From: an uncultured Clostridia bacterium
GTDB lineage: Bacteria; Bacillota; Clostridia; Christensenellales; Pumilibacteraceae
Direction: 5' to 3'
Assembly: GCA_947588325.1 (NCBI GenBank)
Contig: CANPYH010000038.1
Location: 1 to 11,797, forward strand
DNA: 11,797 nucleotides
Made by a program: the position numbers and the translations under genes. The notes beneath the pieces were generated by a model that made no database searches, was not told the DNA's origin, and saw only the letters and a list, made by a program, of their open reading frames with translations. Position 1 is the stretch's first letter. Each line of letters begins with the position of its first letter. This document shows, piece after piece, positions 7,720-11,797 of the stretch.

Positions 7720-7842
7720 ATGTACCATTATTAAAAAGAAAGGAATGAAAACGAATTTCATTCGGACACCGACCCCGAAGGCTCCTATACGGGCAATCCG
7801 ACGATTATCGAACAGCCCGAACAAGACGCCGACGATCTTTAA
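7720..7842 (+). pseudogene. Remnant of a small acidic protein gene with in-frame stop
   Basis: The plus-strand frame ending with TAA at 7840-7842 reads EFHSDTDPEGSYTG, then NPTIIEQPEQDADDL at the C-terminus. From memory this resembles a group of roughly 40-residue Clostridia proteins of unknown function that contain DPxGSYTG and end in QDADDL; I could not check it. The only in-frame ATG in the expected place is at 7720, but codon 5 is TAA (7732-7734), and no other ATG, GTG or TTG follows before the conserved part. A ribosome-binding-like AAAGGA at 7739-7744 lies beside an out-of-frame ATG at 7745. A broken gene is the simplest reading; a sequencing or assembly error in the A-rich stretch is the alternative. 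Confidence 0.5.
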
Positions 7843-7888
7843 TCAAACACGCGACTGTTGCGTTATTAATAACACTCATTATACGACA

Positions 7889-7956
7889 CATGACAATCCT
7901 CTCGGGCGTGGGTGGCGCGGCACTTTGTGCCGCGCTCGAGCCTCGGGTCGGGAGAT
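7889..7956. repeat. GC-rich hairpin element beginning CATGACAATCC
   Basis: A perfect 9-bp stem with a TTT loop (GCGCGGCAC at 7915-7923, GTGCCGCGC at 7927-7935) sits inside an outer imperfect pairing of ATCCTCTCG with CGGGAGAT. The first 11 bases, CATGACAATCC, are identical to the entry of the repeat copy at 11205, so this may be a divergent relative of that repeat. It is followed on the plus strand by an AT-rich run and could act as a terminator for the small plus-strand remnant. It is not coding. Confidence 0.5.
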
Positions 7957-7990
7957 AGGTTATTATATTTTATATATCTCTGCTTGATAG

Positions 7991-8120
7991 ATAAACAATT
8001 ACTTTACGGATAATTGACAAGACAATCCCCTCAGTCTGCCTAACGGCAGCCAGCCCCCCCTTACTAAGGGCGGCCACATTCGTCCCCGACTTTTCGGGGG
8101 AAAGGTTACTTAAATTGTTA
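7991..8120 (+). repeat. Palindrome-rich interspersed repeat, copy A
   Basis: About 130 bases, closely matching 11179-11310 in the same orientation. Both start with TAAACAATTACTT, have a variable stretch, then share ACAATCCCCTCAGTCTGCC and the rest of the core to GTTACT. Three hairpins follow one another: CTGCC-TAA-CGGCAG type, CCCTT-ACT-AAGGG, and CCCCGA-CTTT-TCGGGG. The outer ends carry AACAATT and its complement, like short terminal inverted repeats. The C tract at 8054-8060 has 7 C. No protein is encoded, so it resembles a non-autonomous miniature element or a regulatory intergenic repeat. Confidence 0.75.
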
Positions 8121-8192
8121 TATTTTTGAAGGCATACAGCACTCTGTGAACCTGTATATCAATAAATTTTTACTGCTCCTGTTATAAAGCGA

Positions 8193-8218
8193 AACGCCGT
8201 GCAATACTGCACAGCGTT
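8193..8218 (-). terminator. Rho-independent terminator of the surface-protein gene
   Basis: Read on the minus strand, 33 bases after the TAA at 8251, AACGCTGTGCA pairs over 11 positions (one G-T) with TGCACGGCGTT around a GTAT loop, followed by TCGCTTTATAA. The stem is strong; the T tract is modest. It closes the single-gene unit. Confidence 0.75.
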
Positions 8219-8250
8219 CCGTGTCTGTTTGATTGGATTACAATCCGATA

Positions 8251-10935
8251 TTATGCCTCTGCGTCGGAGATAACAATACCGGGGCAGCCCCAGAAGTCGG
8301 CTCCGTCGCTACTTCCGGGAACAACTTTGAGCGTATACTTCTTGCCGTTCAAAGTAACCGACTTATCGTTGTTTGCGTTGGTAGACGGCTTGTAGTCATT
8401 GCCCGAATTTGTACCTGCATAGTGTACGGTATATGCGCTTTTAGTCATCTCGCTCGTCGGAAGTACAAACTTAACCGTGAAGGTCTTTACTCCCTCTTCG
8501 CCTGTTCCAAGCGTAACATCGTCCACGTTTACGGTGATAGTTGTCTTAACATATCCGCCGACGCCCGCGATGCTTCCGTTTGATTCAACGTCTGCATAGC
8601 GGCCGGCTATAATGCTCTTTATTTCAGCCTCGGCATATCCGTCCCCGCCCTCGTAAGTACTGTTATATATGAGGTAGAGTTTGCCATCTATTACCTCGAT
8701 ATCTGCGGATATCGGATTGGATGCAAGAGTCGGAGCCGTGCCGTTTATCTCAACCTTGAGTGCCACAGCCGCATCTGCGCTGCCCGAAAGGGTGTAGCCA
8801 CGGCTGCCACATGAAACCTTATCCGTCGAAACCGCAACCTTAACGTCTGCTCCGTTAAGTTTCAGCGTATAATCGCCCGCCGCAAGGGAATAGATATTGA
8901 GTTTTGCGGTAAACGTGCCCGTGCCTTCGCCCGAGGGCTGAACGGTGACAACGCGATCCGAAGCTCCGTTAAGGAAATCGGTACCGTCCTTGTTAAGGCT
9001 GATATTCATCAAGGAAGCGAAAGCGTCCTCGATATCGTCGTTGCTGTAAAGCGACCAGGAAAGGTTGCCCGAAACGGTAAGTTCGCCATATGTGTCACCC
9101 TGTGCAACGGTTACGGAAGTTGCGGAATATTCGCCAATCGATGCCTTATTCTCGATAATAAGACCGACGGTGCCATAGCAATGCTCTTTGCATTGCGCGG
9201 GGTCGCCATTGTATGTCTTGTCGCCCTTGTTGCTATCATACCAAGGCTCGTAAGTCAAACTATACTCGTTATATCCTGCGGTAATCTTTTGGGTGGAGAC
9301 TTTATCCGTGCTGTAGCTGTCCTTCTGCCCGGTTGCCGCTTCTTCCTCGGTAATGAAGTTGAAGTTGGTGTTGGTAGTATTCACGCCGAAGTGAGTGGAA
9401 TACTTGCCCTTACCGTCGGCATTGGTTGCAAGCGAGCTGACGTCAACCTTGATTGCGAATGTGCCGATTCTGTCCGTCTTACCTGCGCCTTCGGAAGTAT
9501 CCGCTACCGAAGTCATAACTACTTCACGATCGGCGGCGGTGTTAAGAAATCTGCCGTTGGTGCTTTCTTCGAGGTTGCCTTGGAAGTCGAAGTCAAAGCC
9601 CGAGAACGTAAACTGATTTACGTTGCTCGTGCTATTCTGATTCATGTGCTTGTTAAGCGTGTCTGCGGCTTGCTCGTCGGTGTATCCCGTGAACTTCGCA
9701 GTACCGTTGATTACAAAGTAAGGAACACCCTCTTCGTTTTTAAGCTCTGCTCCAGTAATCGTTACGGAGTTTGCGTCAAAATCAAGTTCGTGCTCGGAAA
9801 TTTTGCAATCGGCAGAGGTAACTATAAGCGAGTCGATGTTGGCCGTAAACTTACCGTTGAAATCGCCCTGAGAGCAGTCGGTATAGTCATGCTCTTTGAA
9901 CTTGAGCTGTACTTCGTTAGTGCCCGCAACTATGCTGACATTATTGAGCTCGACGGTTTTCCAGTTAAGCCAAAGATCCATGCTGCTCTGCCCGTCTTGT
10001 TCTCCGCCGCCTTCGAGTATTGCGTCATCCGCGACGGAAACCTGCGTGCCGTTTACATAAACGTCACAAATCTTATTGAGTTGGGTGTCTCCCATCCAAA
10101 TAGGTACCCAGCCACTGTCTTGTTTGAGATACTGTGAAGCCATACGGAAGGCGATATCGCCCTTGCCCGCCTTATCCGAATCAAACACAAAGGTCATCCT
10201 GAGGTCTTTGCTGTTGTCCGCTTTGAAGTCTCCGACATAGCCCGTTCCCGAAGGCTTATGCGTTTCGTCCGAAGTAAGACCGTCAGTGCAAAGTTTTGAC
10301 CCTTCGGGCAGGATGCCGTCCTCTGCCTCGATAAATACGCCGTTAGCGAGTTCGACATCGACAGTAAACTCTTTACCTGCAAAGGTTACGGTTACGGAAG
10401 TCGTATCAGCCGTGATTTTGGAGGGCGAAACCGTGGTGTTATCCGCAGTCGCTTCAACAACGTCGGTCGTGCCGTCCTCATACGTTACGTCGAAGCTCAT
10501 GCCCGCAACGCTGAACGTCTCACCCGGCATATATGTCGTCTTTGTCGGCTGGGTCTTAACAGTCGCGCCCGTTATATCGTTATGTACTTTTATAGAGAAC
10601 GATTTCGACTTGGTTACACCGTCTTTCTCGTAAAGTACCTTAACGCTCTTGTCGCTTACGGAGAGTTTAGCTCCCGCCTCAGGCGTTGTCGTGTAGTCGG
10701 TAACCGGCTCACGCTTTGCTTTGTCTCCCGTACCGAAAATTGCGGTAACGGTGAGACCCGTAAGGTCAAGTGTTTGTCCTGCGACATAATCGGTCTTGAC
10801 GGTGCTGTAGTCGATGTCTATCGAGGTGAGTTTATTATCGTCTGCCCCCCCCCCCCAACCGACAAGAGCAACACAAACACACGTCAGAGCAAGAATAGCC
10901 GCGACAAATACTGCCAAAAACTTTTTCTTTGTCAT
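8251..10935 (-). CDS. Secreted multi-domain surface protein with Ig-like and CBM6/35-like domains
   Basis: The 894-residue product starts with ATG at 10935, nine bases after AGGAGG (10945-10950). Residues 1-26 form a signal peptide (MTKKK, then a hydrophobic core to LVG). Two Ig-like domains follow, at about 36-118 (DYVAGQTLDLTGLTVTAIFG) and 120-197 (YMPGETFSVAGMSFDVTYED), of the type used as stalks in Firmicutes surface proteins. Residues 200-375 begin FIEAEDG and end in NIDSLIVTS, the layout of a CBM6/CBM35 carbohydrate-binding domain. Residues 385-520 and 603-700 look like duplicated domains sharing FLNxAxDRxV, GEGxG and SLA. The C-terminus (GCPGIVISDAEA) has no LPXTG motif or membrane anchor. 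Binding of host or dietary glycans is inferred; no catalytic domain was recognised. A 12-G tract lies at codons 27-31, and the position expected for a lipoprotein Cys is Trp27. Confidence 0.9.
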   Translation of the reverse strand: MTKKKFLAVFVAAILALTCVCVALVGWGGGADDNKLTSIDIDYSTVKTDYVAGQTLDLTGLTVTAIFGTGDKAKREPVTDYTTTPEAGAKLSVSDKSVKVLYEKDGVTKSKSFSIKVHNDITGATVKTQPTKTTYMPGETFSVAGMSFDVTYEDGTTDVVEATADNTTVSPSKITADTTSVTVTFAGKEFTVDVELANGVFIEAEDGILPEGSKLCTDGLTSDETHKPSGTGYVGDFKADNSKDLRMTFVFDSDKAGKGDIAFRMASQYLKQDSGWVPIWMGDTQLNKICDVYVNGTQVSVADDAILEGGGEQDGQSSMDLWLNWKTVELNNVSIVAGTNEVQLKFKEHDYTDCSQGDFNGKFTANIDSLIVTSADCKISEHELDFDANSVTITGAELKNEEGVPYFVINGTAKFTGYTDEQAADTLNKHMNQNSTSNVNQFTFSGFDFDFQGNLEESTNGRFLNTAADREVVMTSVADTSEGAGKTDRIGTFAIKVDVSSLATNADGKGKYSTHFGVNTTNTNFNFITEEEAATGQKDSYSTDKVSTQKITAGYNEYSLTYEPWYDSNKGDKTYNGDPAQCKEHCYGTVGLIIENKASIGEYSATSVTVAQGDTYGELTVSGNLSWSLYSNDDIEDAFASLMNISLNKDGTDFLNGASDRVVTVQPSGEGTGTFTAKLNIYSLAAGDYTLKLNGADVKVAVSTDKVSCGSRGYTLSGSADAAVALKVEINGTAPTLASNPISADIEVIDGKLYLIYNSTYEGGDGYAEAEIKSIIAGRYADVESNGSIAGVGGYVKTTITVNVDDVTLGTGEEGVKTFTVKFVLPTSEMTKSAYTVHYAGTNSGNDYKPSTNANNDKSVTLNGKKYTLKVVPGSSDGADFWGCPGIVISDAEA
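10845..10856 (-). repeat. Poly-G(12) tract within the signal-peptide end of the surface protein
   Basis: The coding strand has twelve consecutive G covering TGG GGG GGG GGG G of codons 27-31 (W-G-G-G-A). One extra G gives GGC AGA CGA TAA, an immediate stop; one fewer leads to TAG about nine codons further. Only lengths of 12 modulo 3 leave the gene readable, the arrangement seen in phase-variable surface genes controlled by slipped-strand mispairing. Confidence 0.9.
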
Positions 10936-11005
10936 ATGTTCATTCCTCCTGTTTTTACGAGCCTATTTGTTTTTACACCATAGTGCATAGACTCGCTCTC
11001 TTTGT

Positions 11006-11034
11006 ATGTTAGCACGCATAAAAGCCATAGTCAA
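11006..11034 (-). promoter_or_regulatory. Promoter of the surface-protein gene
   Basis: On the minus strand a -35 TTGACT (11029-11034) and a -10 TAACAT (11006-11011) are 17 bases apart. The start site would be near 10999, leaving a leader of about 60 bases up to the ATG at 10935. The -35 box overlaps a 10-bp palindrome AATTGCAATT (11033-11042), a possible repressor site. Confidence 0.65.
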
Positions 11035-11093
11035 TTGCAATTTTTGAACTATCAACGCCATTTGATTGCATTTCTTACTATTCATTTCAAATC

Positions 11094-11107
11094 CATATGC
11101 GCATATG
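11094..11107. promoter_or_regulatory. 14-bp perfect palindrome, possible operator
   Basis: CATATGCGCATATG is a perfect inverted repeat centred about 66 bases upstream of the -35 box of the surface-protein promoter. Its length and symmetry fit a binding site for a dimeric regulator, but no second copy is seen in the window and no regulator gene is present, so the role is a guess. The rest of 10951-11178 is AT-rich and shows no gene. Confidence 0.3.
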
Positions 11108-11178
11108 TCATCGCGCACAATCATTTATTACAAACCAAACACGCTTTGAATGGGACACATCTGCACGCAATTTTCGTG

Positions 11179-11310
11179 TAAACAATTACTTCTCGAGGAA
11201 CCGGCATGACAATCCCCTCAGTCTGCCTAACGGCAGCCAGCCCCCCCCCTTACTAAGGGCGGCCCACATTCGTTCCCGACTTTTCGGGAAATATGTTACT
11301 AACTTGTTCA
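11179..11310 (+). repeat. Palindrome-rich interspersed repeat, copy B
   Basis: This is a direct copy of 7991-8120, sharing the TAAACAATTACTT entry, the long core from GACAATCCCC to the TTTTCGGG hairpin, and the GTTACT end. The C tract at 11241-11249 has 9 C against 7 in copy A, and the third hairpin is shorter (TCCCGA/TCGGGA). Copies A and B bracket the surface-protein gene. Confidence 0.75.
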
Positions 11311-11352
11311 ATTACAAGGGTGATGTTTCTTGCATCGATAGCGCCTGACCTG

Positions 11353-11413
11353 TGTGGCCGCCCTTAGTAAGGGGGGGCTGGCGCGTAGTGCCTGAGGGGA
11401 TTGTTATAGTAAC
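11353..11413 (-). repeat. Palindrome-rich interspersed repeat, copy C (inverted, partial)
   Basis: Read on the minus strand it begins GTTACTATAACAATCCCC and ends in CTAAGGGCGGCCACA, matching the first half of copies A and B; the third hairpin is absent. The first hairpin has a different sequence (GGCAC-TAC-GCGCC instead of CTGCC/GGCAG) but keeps most of the pairing. Positions 11353-11381 are complementary to 11237-11268 of copy B apart from homopolymer length and one extra C. Confidence 0.7.
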
Positions 11414-11422
11414 GCCACAGAA

Positions 11423-11451
11423 AAAGCACCCTATGCGCGATAGGGTGCTTT
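11423..11451 (-). terminator. Strong terminator downstream of the ABC transporter gene
   Basis: AAAGCACCCTA and TAGGGTGCTTT form a perfect 11-bp stem with a 7-base loop. On the minus strand the stem runs into a T tract (GCTTTTTCTG), so it best serves the ABC transporter transcript coming from the right, about 180 bases after its stop codon; it may work in both directions. Confidence 0.85.
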
Positions 11452-11503
11452 ACATTATTATAAGTATCCTTTTTTTACAAGCCCCGTAAGAAACCAAGCA
11501 ACA

Positions 11504-11629
11504 GGACGGCGGAGAGTGGTGCTCAGAGGCACGAGAGAGGTTATTTCGACGCAGGAGTTTACTTTTACGGTAAATGACTGCGCCGAAATGTTCTCGGTTC
11601 GCGCCTATCAGTGCAACTATACGCCGTCC
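11504..11629. ncRNA. Candidate structured RNA element, strand undetermined
   Basis: GGACGGCG (11504-11511) and CGCCGTCC (11622-11629) pair perfectly and enclose further helices: GTGC/GCAC at 11518-11531, CGAGA (11532-11536) with TCTCG (11592-11596), and inside that a long imperfect hairpin at 11543-11589 with 17 pairs (ATTTCG/CGAAAT, CGCAG/CTGCG, GTTTAC/GTAAAT). On the plus strand the internal loop is GA opposite GA, a common tandem mismatch in folded RNA. On the minus strand the element starts right after the ABC transporter stop and precedes the terminator at 11423, as a 3' UTR or processed RNA would. I do not recognise a known riboswitch or ncRNA family. Reading frames across it are short and unconvincing on both strands. 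Confidence 0.4.
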
Positions 11630-11630
11630 A

Positions 11631-11797
11631 TCAATCAAGTTCGAAGGCGCCGGTATACAAACTATAATACACTCCCCTCTGCGCCAACAACTGTTCGTGG
11701 GTGCCGCGCTCGATTATGCGGCCGTGGTCGAGGACCATGATTACGTCGGCATTGCGGACGGTGGAGAGGCGGTGAGCTATTATGAATACGGTGCGGC
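11631..11797 (-). CDS. ABC transporter ATP-binding/permease protein, C-terminal 54 residues (runs off window)
   Basis: The visible end reads RTVFIIAHRLSTVRNADVIM, then VLDHGRIIERGTHEQLL, and closes with YSLYTGAFELD before TGA at 11631-11633. AHRLSTV contains the H-loop histidine, and the D-loop-distal GxIxExGTHxxLL segment is typical of exporter-type ABC proteins in which membrane and ATPase domains are fused. The substrate cannot be told from this fragment. Spacing to the next minus-strand gene is about 700 bases with a terminator between, so it is not in an operon with the surface protein. Confidence 0.92.
   Translation of the reverse strand, partial: RTVFIIAHRLSTVRNADVIMVLDHGRIIERGTHEQLLAQRGVYYSLYTGAFELD

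Noticed and set aside
7868..7900. TATAAT on the minus strand (7877-7882) as the yqfC promoter
   Set aside because: The -10 hexamer is perfect, but the hexamer 17 bases upstream (CCCGAG) does not resemble a -35 box, and the site is more than 200 bases from the gene.
7679..7987. 102-codon plus-strand frame starting at 7679
   Set aside because: It runs through the hairpin element and into AT-rich repeat flank, has no ribosome binding site, and its frame differs from the protein-like reading that ends at 7842.
9181..10137. 318-codon open frame on the plus strand within the surface-protein gene
   Set aside because: It is antisense to a gene with a good start, promoter and terminator, and its product has no coherent domain pattern.
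11353..11413. Repeats near 11200-11413 as a CRISPR array
   Set aside because: Only two copies, in opposite orientation, with no regular spacers and no cas genes in the window.
11504..11629. Folded element as a lysine, glycine, T-box or THF riboswitch, or a retron RNA
   Set aside because: The conserved core sequences of these classes are absent, no downstream target gene fits, and no reverse transcriptase is in view.
11450..11638. Short frames on both strands across the folded element (62 codons minus, 74 codons plus)
   Set aside because: Neither has a supporting ribosome binding site or recognisable motif. The plus-strand stretch VISTQEFTFTVNDC looks faintly protein-like, but it coincides with the two arms of the hairpin, so I preferred the RNA reading without excluding a decayed gene.

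Overview
The window looks like part of the genome of a Clostridia-type Firmicute, probably an uncultured gut lineage. The clearest argument is gene order: on the minus strand, read right to left, yqfC, yqfD, phoH, a 7TM-HD phosphohydrolase (pgpH/yqfF), ybeY, era, yqzL and recO follow one another, an order conserved in spore-forming Firmicutes. yqfC and yqfD are sporulation-associated families. The placement below that rank is inference; no rRNA or other phylogenetic marker was compared.

Layout. Positions 1-1706 hold the first two thirds of pyruvate phosphate dikinase (ppdK, minus strand, cut by the window edge), with its own consensus promoter at 1772-1800. Positions 1859-7667 are one tightly packed minus-strand operon of eight genes; several neighbours overlap by 3 to 11 bases, which suggests translational coupling. 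The products serve RNA and ribosome maturation (Era, YbeY, probably PhoH), c-di-AMP turnover (PgpH), recombinational repair (RecO) and sporulation (YqfC, YqfD). Three are unusually small: PgpH lacks its extracellular sensor region, RecO lacks the zinc-finger segment, and YqzL is only 33 residues and easily missed.

Positions 7668-8250 are mostly non-coding. They contain the remnant of a small plus-strand protein gene with an in-frame stop, a GC-rich hairpin element, one copy of a roughly 130-bp palindrome-rich repeat, and a terminator. Positions 8251-10935 encode an 894-residue secreted, Ig-like and carbohydrate-binding-module-like surface protein with its own promoter. Its signal-peptide end contains an uninterrupted run of 12 G, and a change of one G in either direction would stop translation within about ten codons. 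It is a strong candidate for phase-variable expression.

Positions 10936-11630 are non-coding and rich in structure: promoter, a 14-bp perfect palindrome, a second direct copy of the 130-bp repeat, a third inverted partial copy that could pair with it, a strong terminator, and an unexplained folded element at 11504-11629. The window ends with the last 54 residues of an ABC transporter ATPase (minus strand). The surface-protein gene is thus a single-gene unit bracketed by direct copies of a repeat, between an ABC transporter and a housekeeping operon.
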